DNA of 64,000 nt from an uncultured Eubacteriales bacterium (lineage in GTDB: Bacteria; Bacillota; Clostridia; Christensenellales; Aristaeellaceae): contig CACXHY010000005.1 of the NCBI GenBank assembly GCA_902767565.1, positions 86,208 through 150,207 of the forward strand, in the 5' to 3' direction. The position numbers and the translations under genes were made by a program. The notes under the pieces are model-generated. The model worked only from the letters and a program-made list of their open reading frames with translations, was not told the origin of the DNA and ran no database searches. Shown here piece by piece: positions 57,882 through 64,000 of this stretch (within the stretch, counting starts at the first letter, position 1; each line of letters opens with the position of its first letter).

Positions 57882-59657
57882 ATGGAAAAAGAAGTGTACC
57901 TGAGCCTGTACCGGCATTCGCTGGCCCACGTCCTTGCCAAGGCCGTCATCGAGCTCTACGGCAGGGACGTGCAGTACGCGATCGGACCGCAGATCGCCGA
58001 CGGATTCTACTATGATTTCCGCCTGCCCGTCAGCGTGACCCAGGAGGATTTCCCGCGCATCGAGGACAAGATGAAGGAGATCCTCAAGCGCCGCGAAGCC
58101 TGGACCCGCCGCGAGGTCAGCAAGGAGGAAGCGCTGACCCTCTTCGAAGGGCAGAAATACAAGACCGAACTGATCCGCGACCTCCCCGATGACGAGATCA
58201 TCACCGTCTATCAGACGGGCGATGACTTCGTGGACCTGTGCCGCGGCCCTCACGTTGAGAATTCCCAGGAACTGATGAGCGCGGCCTTCGAGGTGCGTTC
58301 CGTATCCGGCGCCTACTGGCGCGGCGATGAGCACAACGACGCCCTGCAGCGAATCTATGTCTGGGCGTTCCCGAACCGGGAAGAGCTCAAGGCCCACAAG
58401 GCCATGATCAAGGAAGCCATGGAACGCGACCACAAGAAGCTCGGCGCGCAGCTGGAGCTGTTCATGATGGATCCCACCGCCCCCGGCATGCCCTACTGGC
58501 TGCCCCGCGGCTGGAAGATGTACAACGAGCTGCTGGAGTTCTGGCGCGGCATCCACGACCGCCACGCCTACCAGGAGATCTCCGGCCCGATCCTCTCCAA
58601 GAAGGAACTGTGGGTGACCTCCGGCCACTGGGATCACTACATGGACGGCATGTTCGTGATCCCGGGCGAGAACCCCGACGGCGCCGATACCATGTGCATG
58701 AAGCCCATGAACTGTCCCAACGCCATCCGCGTCTTCATGAACAAGGGCCGCTCCTACCGCGAGCTTCCCTTCCGCGTCAGCCAGGTGGACGCCATCCACC
58801 GCAAGGAGAAGAGCGGCGAGCTCAACGGCCTGTTCCGCGTGCAGGAGTTCCACCAGGACGACGCCCACATCCTCGTGACGGAGGACCAGATCGCCGACGA
58901 GATCAAGGACATCATGTCCATCGCCACCGAGATCTACGACACCTTCGGTCTGACCTATGAGGCGGAGCTCTCCACCCGCCCCGAGGACTTCATGGGCGAC
59001 ATCGAGGTCTGGAACAAGGCCGAGGAAGACCTGAAGAACATCCTGATGGAGGTCTACGGCGAGGGCCGCTTCGAGATCAACGAGGGCGACGGCGCCTTCT
59101 ACGGCCCGAAGATCGACCTGAAGATGAAGGATGCCCTGGGCCGCGAGTGGCAGATGGGCACCATCCAGCTGGATTTCCAGCTGCCCCTGAACTTCGACAT
59201 GAAGTATGTCTCCCGCGACGGCAGCCAGAAGCGCCCCGTGATGATCCACCGCGCCATCTTCGGCTCCTTCGAGCGCTTCATCGGCATCATCATCGAGAAC
59301 TTCAAGGCCGCCTTCCCCTTCTGGCTGAATCCGTATCAGGTGGCCGTGGTCCCGATCCGCACCGAGCACAACGACTACGCCGAGCAGGTCGTCAAGGCCC
59401 TGCAGAACGCCGGCGTGCGGGTGGAAGTGGACTATGCCGACAAGAACATGAACGAGAAGATCAAGGCCTTCAAGACCCTGAAGGACCCTTACATCCTGGT
59501 GGTGGGCGACAAGGAGCAGGCCGAGGGCACCGTGTCCGTCACGGTCCGCGGCAGCAAGGAACAGCTCCACGGCGTGAAGCTGGAGACCTTCGTGGACATG
59601 TGCCGCCGGATGAACGAGACCCATGCCATCGACCTGATGACCGGGGTCCCGGACTGA
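57882..59657 (+). CDS. thrS: Threonyl-tRNA synthetase without TGS domain
   Basis: 591 residues, start ATG after AGGAGGAG. The editing domain begins immediately at residue 11 (RHSLAHVLAKAV, H12 and H16) with C-x3-H later (DLCRGPHV), so the proofreading site is present. The usual 60-residue N-terminal TGS domain is absent. Catalytic core: TMCMKPMNCP (zinc Cys), FRVQEFHQDDAHI (motif 2, zinc His) and RPVMIHRAIFGSFERFIG (zinc His, motif 3). The anticodon-binding domain is complete. PMNCPN-A replaces the common PMNCPGH. Charges tRNA-Thr. Confidence 0.95.
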   Translation: MEKEVYLSLYRHSLAHVLAKAVIELYGRDVQYAIGPQIADGFYYDFRLPVSVTQEDFPRIEDKMKEILKRREAWTRREVSKEEALTLFEGQKYKTELIRDLPDDEIITVYQTGDDFVDLCRGPHVENSQELMSAAFEVRSVSGAYWRGDEHNDALQRIYVWAFPNREELKAHKAMIKEAMERDHKKLGAQLELFMMDPTAPGMPYWLPRGWKMYNELLEFWRGIHDRHAYQEISGPILSKKELWVTSGHWDHYMDGMFVIPGENPDGADTMCMKPMNCPNAIRVFMNKGRSYRELPFRVSQVDAIHRKEKSGELNGLFRVQEFHQDDAHILVTEDQIADEIKDIMSIATEIYDTFGLTYEAELSTRPEDFMGDIEVWNKAEEDLKNILMEVYGEGRFEINEGDGAFYGPKIDLKMKDALGREWQMGTIQLDFQLPLNFDMKYVSRDGSQKRPVMIHRAIFGSFERFIGIIIENFKAAFPFWLNPYQVAVVPIRTEHNDYAEQVVKALQNAGVRVEVDYADKNMNEKIKAFKTLKDPYILVVGDKEQAEGTVSVTVRGSKEQLHGVKLETFVDMCRRMNETHAIDLMTGVPD

Positions 59658-59671
59658 CAGGGACACGGTCT

Positions 59672-59704
59672 GCCGGGCGGGGACGACGCGCCCCGCCCGG
59701 CTTC
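59672..59704 (+). terminator. GC-rich hairpin after thrS
   Basis: GCCGGGCGGGG (59672-59682) pairs perfectly with CCCCGCCCGGC (59691-59701). The stem is strong but only TTCC follows, so it may be only partly effective before the tRNA. Confidence 0.6.
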
Positions 59705-59708
59705 CCGC

Positions 59709-59789
59709 GCTGATGTGGTGGAACGGCAGACACCGGGGACTTAAAATCCCCTGCCGCAAGGCGTGCGGGTTCGAGTCCCGCCATCAGCA
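59709..59789 (+). tRNA. tRNA-Leu (anticodon TAA)
   Basis: Acceptor stem GCTGATG (59709-59715) pairs with CATCAGC (59782-59788), discriminator A at 59789, and no encoded CCA. The anticodon stem is GGGGA/TCCCC with loop CTTAAAA, giving TAA. There is a long variable arm (TGCCGCAAGGCG), and the T arm is GCGGG-TTCGAGT-CCCGC. The long variable arm and anticodon identify a leucine tRNA. Confidence 0.95.
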
Positions 59790-59842
59790 TGCATCCGAAT
59801 CTGTTTCCATTGGGGACGGATTCGGATTGTTCGTTTCATGTA

Positions 59843-60042
59843 ACTGTTCAGTCCGCCCTGTGATATGTGTCAGCAGATGCTCTCCAAACCGTTGCGCCCC
59901 ATCCCCCTGCCCCCTTCCCGAGGGAAGGGGGAGAAGAGAGCGGGCCTGCGGCCCGCACCCGCTGTTGGCCGGGCCGCATGGAAGTCACCCGATCCGGGTG
60001 TTTCCTGTCCATCCATGCGGGTCTGCCGACTGGCTGAACAGT
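59843..60042. repeat. Non-coding region with inverted repeat and hairpins
   Basis: A 200-bp block in the 400-bp gap 59790-60186. Ends ACTGTTCAG (59843-59851) and CTGAACAGT (60034-60042) are a perfect 9-bp inverted repeat. Inside are two hairpins: CCCCTTCCC/GGGAAGGGG (59911-59930) and GCGGGCC/GGCCCGC (59940-59956). No gene is seen. Could be a small repetitive or MITE-like element. No target duplication was found. Confidence 0.5.
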
Positions 60043-60148
60043 CACCGTTTCATATCGTTATTGCAGCCGGCACGCCGCACGGACACCCGACTGAATGCCG
60101 TCTGTCACGCGTGCGGCGGTTTTACCGCCCGCGACGGCGCTTTCCGGG

Positions 60149-60175
60149 AAAACAAAAAGCGGGCACGCGCCCGCT
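60149..60175 (-). terminator. Terminator after the metallophosphoesterase gene
   Basis: Minus strand AGCGGGC (60169-60175) pairs with GCCCGCT (60158-60164) and is followed by a run of T (complement of 60149-60158). Confidence 0.85.
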
Positions 60176-60186
60176 CCGAAGTGGGA

Positions 60187-61182
60187 TCACCGGTTTTTCC
60201 GGATGTCGATGACATGGATCTGCGGCCTGCACCCGAGCCGCACCGGCAGGCCCACGGTGCCGATGCCGCGGGAGATGAGCATGGGCGTGTCGTGGGCTTC
60301 CCGGATCCACCCCTTGCGATGGCTGGCCGTGGTGACATCCGCGGCGATGCCCAGCGGATTGAACCCGCCGAAGAACTGGTTGCCCATGGTGTGCCCGAAG
60401 AGGGCCAGGTCGAACCAGTCCTGCGCGCCGTTCGCGTCGGCCGCCTTGATGGCTTCCTCGATCTGGGACGGGTTGTGCGCCAGCAGGATCACGTATTGCC
60501 CGGAGGTGACCTGGCGGGCCGCGGCGGTGAAGTTCGGCCGCCCGTATGTGGGCTCGTCCATGCCCACGATCACGATGGTGCCGTCCCCGTAGCGCACGGA
60601 CGCCGTCTCGTTGACCAGCAGCGTGATGCCCTTCGCCGCCATCACCGCCCGCAGCCGCTCGATGCGCTCCGCGTTGGCGGCTTCCTCCGCTTCCTCCAGC
60701 AGCGCCTGGCGGCCGGTCTCGTCGAGAACACCGTCGGGATCCCGCTCCCGCAGGATCTCCTTCTTTTGGGCGTCGGTCAGGGAAATGTGCCGGTCCTTCT
60801 CCCCAAGTACGGCGTAGCATCCGAGAGAAGCGCTCACCCGGGGCATGGCTTCAAAGAACGCGATCGTGCCCTCGGGGGAGGCCGCGTAGTCTCCGCCCAG
60901 CAGGACCAGATCGGGGATCTGCCGGTTCACGTCCCGCATGATGCCGGCGGCCCGGGAGATCGTCATGGAAGGCCATCCGCCCTGGGCAAAATCGCTGACA
61001 TACACCACCCGCAGATCCTGGACCGACGCGGGAAGCCCGGCGTCGATCAGCTCGGTTTTTTCCTGCTCCACCAGGTAAGGCTCCACGAAGGGTGTCAGAA
61101 CGATGCCCGCCAGGACCAGGATCAGGGCCCACACGCCAATCACCCAGCGCCTGCGGTGGCGAATGTGCTTGCCTTTTAGCAT
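60187..61182 (-). CDS. Metallophosphoesterase-fold membrane protein with degraded active site
   Basis: 331 residues with one N-terminal helix (about 12-32). It resembles YkuE-like calcineurin phosphoesterases, but several metal ligands are missing: SDLHxG is SDFAQG (D64 kept, His replaced by A66), GDxxx is GGDYAAS (D98 kept), GNHD is GEKD (Asn and His replaced at 128-129). LAHNPS keeps H236, while GHTHGG is GHTMGN (second His to Met266). The enzyme is probably inactive or uses a different centre. No start alternative. Sits 56 nt from a divergent flavin reductase gene. Confidence 0.8.
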   Translation of the reverse strand: MLKGKHIRHRRRWVIGVWALILVLAGIVLTPFVEPYLVEQEKTELIDAGLPASVQDLRVVYVSDFAQGGWPSMTISRAAGIMRDVNRQIPDLVLLGGDYAASPEGTIAFFEAMPRVSASLGCYAVLGEKDRHISLTDAQKKEILRERDPDGVLDETGRQALLEEAEEAANAERIERLRAVMAAKGITLLVNETASVRYGDGTIVIVGMDEPTYGRPNFTAAARQVTSGQYVILLAHNPSQIEEAIKAADANGAQDWFDLALFGHTMGNQFFGGFNPLGIAADVTTASHRKGWIREAHDTPMLISRGIGTVGLPVRLGCRPQIHVIDIRKNR

Positions 61183-61238
61183 GAGAACCTCCGTTCCGGA
61201 CCGGAATGCCGCTCCGGGTCATGAAAGGATGATGTCGA

Positions 61239-61850
61239 ATGAGCGATTACCGGACCCTGCCGCCTGCCACGATGCTGTCTCCTGTGCCGGCGGTCCTTGT
61301 ATCCTGCAGGGGCGTGGGGGAGGACGCGAGGCCCAATGCCCTGGCCGTGGCCTGGACGGGCACCGTGTGCTCTCATCCGCCGATGGTCTCCATCAGCCTG
61401 AAGCCGGAGCGCTATTCCTTCGAACTGATCCGGCAGAGCGGCGAGTTTGTCATCAACGCGGCGGACGCCGCCCACGCGAAAGCCCTGGATCACTGCGGTG
61501 TCCGCAGCGGCCGCGACGGGGACAAGCTGAAGGCCTGCGGGCTGGAAGCCGTACCGATGGAGGGCATGGCCTGCGCGCCGCGGCTGGAAGGTTTTCCCAT
61601 GAGCCTCGGGTGCAGGCTCCGTCAGGAGATCCCGCTGGGCAGCCACGTGCTGATGCTGGGGGAGGTCACCGCGGTCATGATCCGGGACGATCTGTTCGAC
61701 AGCGACGGGTCCCTGCACCTGGAGCGGGCCGGGCTGGTCTGCTACAGCCATGGGGTGTACCAGCGCGCGTCGGATGTGCTGGGCTTCTTCGGCTGGTCGG
61801 TCGCGCGCCCGGAGGTGTATCAGCGGCGGATGGAGGCGCTGGGCCGGTAG
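61239..61850 (+). CDS. Flavin reductase family protein
   Basis: 203 residues, start after AAAGGATGATGTCG. FMN-binding flavin-reductase fold: SPVPAVLVSCRG, NALAVAWTGTVCSHPPMVSISL, SGEFVINAA and LMLGEVTAV. These proteins supply reduced flavin or act as oxidoreductases, so partner is unknown. The 3' end overlaps the convergent GNAT gene by 31 bp. Confidence 0.9.
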   Translation: MSDYRTLPPATMLSPVPAVLVSCRGVGEDARPNALAVAWTGTVCSHPPMVSISLKPERYSFELIRQSGEFVINAADAAHAKALDHCGVRSGRDGDKLKACGLEAVPMEGMACAPRLEGFPMSLGCRLRQEIPLGSHVLMLGEVTAVMIRDDLFDSDGSLHLERAGLVCYSHGVYQRASDVLGFFGWSVARPEVYQRRMEALGR

Positions 61851-62410
61851 TCCGTGTCCAGCATGGCCCACAGACACACGTCCCGCCACTGTCCCTTGTT
61901 GAAGACCTTCTGCCTGAGGGTGCCCTCATAGCGCATGCCGCAGTGCTGCATGACGTGGCCGCTGGCAGGGTTTTCCACATCGTGCAGGGCTTCCACCCGG
62001 TGGAGCTTCATGCGCTCGAAGCACAGGGACAGCAGGGCGGACAGCGCCTCGGTGGCGATGCCCCTGTTCCATTGGTCTCTGGCGATGGAATAGCCGACCT
62101 CGGCCGTGCGGGTCTCATCCGCGTAGGACGTGAACCCGATGGTGCCGATGGCCCGGCCGGTGTCGCGCAGGGCGATGACCCAGGAGGACGGTTCGCCGCC
62201 CCGGGCCTTCCGGTTCAGATAACGGATATGGCTGCGGCATTCGGCGACGCTCCGGTGGGGCGTCCACAGTACATAACGCGCCACCTCCGGGTCGCCGGTG
62301 CATCGAAAGAGGGACTCGGCGTCGCGGGCCTGTCCCGGACGCAGGACCAGCCGTGCGGTGGTCAGCATCGGCATGGCGGCAAAGTAATCCCGCACTCCCA
62401 TTTCCGTCAT
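61820..62410 (-). CDS. GNAT acetyltransferase (RimJ/RimL type)
   Basis: 196 residues. Typical RimJ/L pattern: PMLTTARLVLRPGQARDAES, GTIGFTSYADETRTAEVGYS, DQWNRGIATEALSALL with the acetyl-CoA loop, and NPASGHVMQHCGMRYEGTLR. Likely acetylates protein N-termini or a small molecule. Start at 62410. Convergent with the flavin reductase, with 31-bp overlap. The 82-bp gap to the NUDIX gene holds a weak GTTCC/GGAAC hairpin (62457-62473) only. Confidence 0.92.
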   Translation of the reverse strand: MTEMGVRDYFAAMPMLTTARLVLRPGQARDAESLFRCTGDPEVARYVLWTPHRSVAECRSHIRYLNRKARGGEPSSWVIALRDTGRAIGTIGFTSYADETRTAEVGYSIARDQWNRGIATEALSALLSLCFERMKLHRVEALHDVENPASGHVMQHCGMRYEGTLRQKVFNKGQWRDVCLWAMLDTDYRPSASIRR

Positions 62411-62492
62411 GACCCGTCCCCCGTCTGCGCTTCTTCAGCAGATGACCGCAAATAAAGTTCCTTCCGGCGGAACAAACGGCCCCCGAGCATCG

Positions 62493-63047
62493 TCATTTGG
62501 ATGAAGCCAGCTTTGCGGCGGCCATCATGATGCCCAGACAGGTCTTTCCGTCGCGGAAGGTGCCGTTCAGCACGTTCTCCACTGCCTGCCGGAGGGGCAT
62601 GCGGGTGACGTCCACGAATTCGTCCTCGTCCGGATGGGACTGGCCGCTGTGGAGCCCGGTGGCGAGGTAGAGATGGATCCGCTCATTGCAGAAGCCGGGC
62701 GTGGTCTCCATGCAGGTCAGCTTCTCCCACGAGTCGGCCTGCAGTCCGGTCTCCTCCGAGAGCTCCCGCTTCGCGCAGTCCAGCGGATCCTCCTCGGCGC
62801 TGTCCAGCTTGCCCGCCGGGATCTCGGTGGTCAGGCGGCCCACGGCGATGCGCATCTGGCGCACCAGCATGACCCGCCCCTGATCGTCGATGGCCACCAC
62901 GGCGGAGGCGCCGGGATGGCAGGCCACTTCCCGCAGGGCGTGATGGCCGTTGGGCAGGGTCACGTCCCAGTGCTCCAGGCGGATGATGGCGCCGGGATAG
63001 ACGACTTCCTTGGATACGAGGGTCTCCAGCAGGGATGCGTCGCTCAT
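62493..63047 (-). CDS. NUDIX hydrolase (ADP-ribose pyrophosphatase-like)
   Basis: 184 residues. The NUDIX box is GKLDSAEEDP then LDCAKRELSEETGL (REL-EETG core intact). The preceding TTEIPAGKLD and the following TCMETTPGFCNERIHLYLA are typical of the ADP-ribose pyrophosphatase NudF group. Start after GGAGGCATTCGT. No promoter located, only the divergent one for the plus-strand gene in the 140-bp gap. Confidence 0.92.
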   Translation of the reverse strand: MSDASLLETLVSKEVVYPGAIIRLEHWDVTLPNGHHALREVACHPGASAVVAIDDQGRVMLVRQMRIAVGRLTTEIPAGKLDSAEEDPLDCAKRELSEETGLQADSWEKLTCMETTPGFCNERIHLYLATGLHSGQSHPDEDEFVDVTRMPLRQAVENVLNGTFRDGKTCLGIMMAAAKLASSK

Positions 63048-63122
63048 ACGAATGCCTCCTCAAGCGTATTCCTGCGAGAGATTCGACAGGACCCGCCCGA
63101 TTCCTGCCTGCCGCCGCCAAGA

Positions 63123-63151
63123 TTGACAGTGAAAACCATTCATACTACAAT
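63123..63151 (+). promoter_or_regulatory. Promoter for the secreted repeat protein
   Basis: TTGACA (63123-63128), 17-nt spacer, TACAAT (63146-63151), 38 nt before the ATG at 63190. Confidence 0.82.
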
Positions 63152-63189
63152 ACCGCAGACGATTCCCGGTATCAAAGGAGGGTATTAGG

Positions 63190-64000
63190 ATGAGAAAGAC
63201 TGGCCGAGCACTGAGGATCATCACGCTGCTCTGCGTCGCCCTGACGGTGGCCTTGGCCGCCGTGCCGGCCTGCGCGGACGACGGTTTTGAAGTGACCGTC
63301 GTTTACGGCGACGGCGCGGGTTATGTGATGGCCGTGCCGATGGCGGACGGAACGTCCTACTGGGCAGAGATCCCCGCAGACGGGTTCCGGAAGTTCAGCA
63401 TCAGCGTTCGCGATCTCTATGGCCGCTATGCATCCTATTCGGCGGACGTCGGTCAATTCATCAACATGGAGCTGGACCTTGAGCAGGCCATCGATGCCAT
63501 GGACGGATCCAACGGCCCGAGCGTCACGATCTATGCGTACGATGTCTATGGCAACCAGGCCGCCATATATACGCTGTACCTTTCCACATCCGCCGCACCC
63601 GAGATCCCCATGGGCCCCGAGAGCGCGGACATCTGGGTCTGGTATCAGACGGAAAACGGCGACGTGCTGGACTCGGAAATGGTCACCATCCCGACGAATG
63701 ACAGCCGGACCTTCACCGCAAAGGAGATCCCGGGCTACACCTCCGTGGGCGAGAACAGCGTGACGGTGTCGGTGGACGGCAGCGGGATCCCGAACCGCGA
63801 TGCCGTGACCTTCACCTACCGTGCGCTGCCCCAGTCCGCGACAGTAGCTGTGCAGTACCAGACCGAGGACGGCACCTGGCTGGACAGCACGGAAGTGACC
63901 GTCGCGACGAACGACAGCCAGACCCTCACCGCAAAGGAGATCCCCGGTTACACCCCCGTGGGTGAGACCAGCGTGACGGTATCGGTGGACGCGAACGGCA
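63190..64000 (+). CDS. Secreted MucBP-like repeat protein (3' end outside window)
   Basis: 270 codons seen, open to the right edge. ATG follows AAAGGAGGGTATTAGG. Signal peptide of about 29 residues (RIITLLCVALTVALAAVPACA), then a region unique to this protein to about residue 145. From about residue 148 begins a 71-residue repeat that recurs once before the edge (WYQTENGDVLDSEMVTI; QYQTEDGTWLDSTEVTV). The Tyr-Gln-Thr/Gly-Tyr-Thr pattern resembles MucBP-type surface domains. Expected as a surface protein. The anchor, if any, is beyond the window. Confidence 0.82.
   Translation, partial: MRKTGRALRIITLLCVALTVALAAVPACADDGFEVTVVYGDGAGYVMAVPMADGTSYWAEIPADGFRKFSISVRDLYGRYASYSADVGQFINMELDLEQAIDAMDGSNGPSVTIYAYDVYGNQAAIYTLYLSTSAAPEIPMGPESADIWVWYQTENGDVLDSEMVTIPTNDSRTFTAKEIPGYTSVGENSVTVSVDGSGIPNRDAVTFTYRALPQSATVAVQYQTEDGTWLDSTEVTVATNDSQTLTAKEIPGYTPVGETSVTVSVDANG
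63631..64000 (+). repeat. 213-bp in-frame tandem repeat
   Basis: Unit 1 from about 63631, unit 2 from about 63844 to the edge. Matching blocks (TATCAG/TACCAG at 63643 and 63856) are exactly 213 nt apart. The GCAAAGGAGATCCC stretch is shared. Confidence 0.85.

Noticed and set aside
59713..61179. Long plus-strand frame across the tRNA and opposite the phosphoesterase
   Set aside because: It starts inside tRNA-Leu and is antisense to a recognisable gene.
63631..64000. Recombination scar or duplication artefact
   Set aside because: The two 213-bp units differ at many sites, so they are diverged natural repeats and not an assembly duplication.
1..64000. Insertion sequences, prophage or integrative element
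   Set aside because: No transposase, integrase, phage structural gene or direct-repeat att pair was recognised. Gene content and codon use look uniform.

Overview
The window is a gene-dense, high-GC (about 60% or more by eye) chromosomal segment from a member of the Firmicutes, most likely an uncultured anaerobic gut Clostridia (Oscillospirales or Christensenellales type). This is inferred from the mix of RNase J, RsfS with a NadD-YqeK fusion, DegV, an RseC-like protein, a DUF6062 protein, the Nfn electron-bifurcating pair, HtrA, and strong SigA-type promoters with TGCTATAAT-like extended -10 boxes. No phage, insertion sequence, CRISPR array or rRNA was seen. One tRNA-Leu(TAA) is present.

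Layout. 1-4.0 kb: an edge-truncated membrane protein (minus), then a three-gene envelope cassette (acidic repeat protein, NAGPA-type phosphodiester glycosidase, small membrane protein) and an acetyltransferase. 4.0-6.2 kb (minus): dtxR-like regulator, rsfS, nadD-yqeK fusion. 6.2-9.3 kb (plus): nfnAB and a P-loop protein. 9.4-15.7 kb (minus): a seven-gene accessory operon with a GH29 fucosidase, MBL hydrolase, nitroreductase, flavin reductase, two GNATs and an ABC exporter. 15.7-21.0 kb (plus): polysaccharide deacetylase, HtrA, P-type ATPase. 21.1-28.0 kb (plus): rnj, a large adenosine-deaminase-like protein, a PreA-like Fe-S flavoprotein and an M19 dipeptidase. 28-32.9 kb (minus): degV, then a separate ilvE, unknown, rluA, DUF6062 operon. 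33-36.9 kb (minus): oppBCDF without oppA. 37-40.9 kb (minus): ruvC, ruvA, unknown, ruvB, queA. 41-43.3 kb (minus): SGNH hydrolase, MTA/SAH nucleosidase, SDR. 43.4-55.8 kb (plus): GH2, MBL, GH67 glycan genes, then membrane proteins, a methyltransferase, hslO, a HEAT-like protein and a zinc-ribbon/TPR/chitobiase-type membrane protein. 55.8-57.7 kb: rseC-like and trx (plus) facing mreB (minus). 57.8-59.8 kb: a TGS-less thrS and the tRNA. 60-64 kb: a degenerate metallophosphoesterase, flavin reductase, GNAT, NUDIX hydrolase and a truncated secreted MucBP-like repeat protein.

How it fits together. Most operons are core physiology: redox balance (nfnAB, trx), recombination (ruvABC), tRNA and ribosome functions (thrS, queA, rsfS, rluA), NAD synthesis and peptide uptake. 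Glycan genes (GH29, GH2, GH67) suggest use of plant or host polysaccharides. The least explained and most interesting locus is the 816-residue adenosine-deaminase-like protein with an altered substrate loop and a C-terminal Rossmann/SLOG-like region, sitting between RNase J and a dihydropyrimidine-dehydrogenase-like enzyme. It looks like a nucleotide-processing operon whose substrate is unknown.
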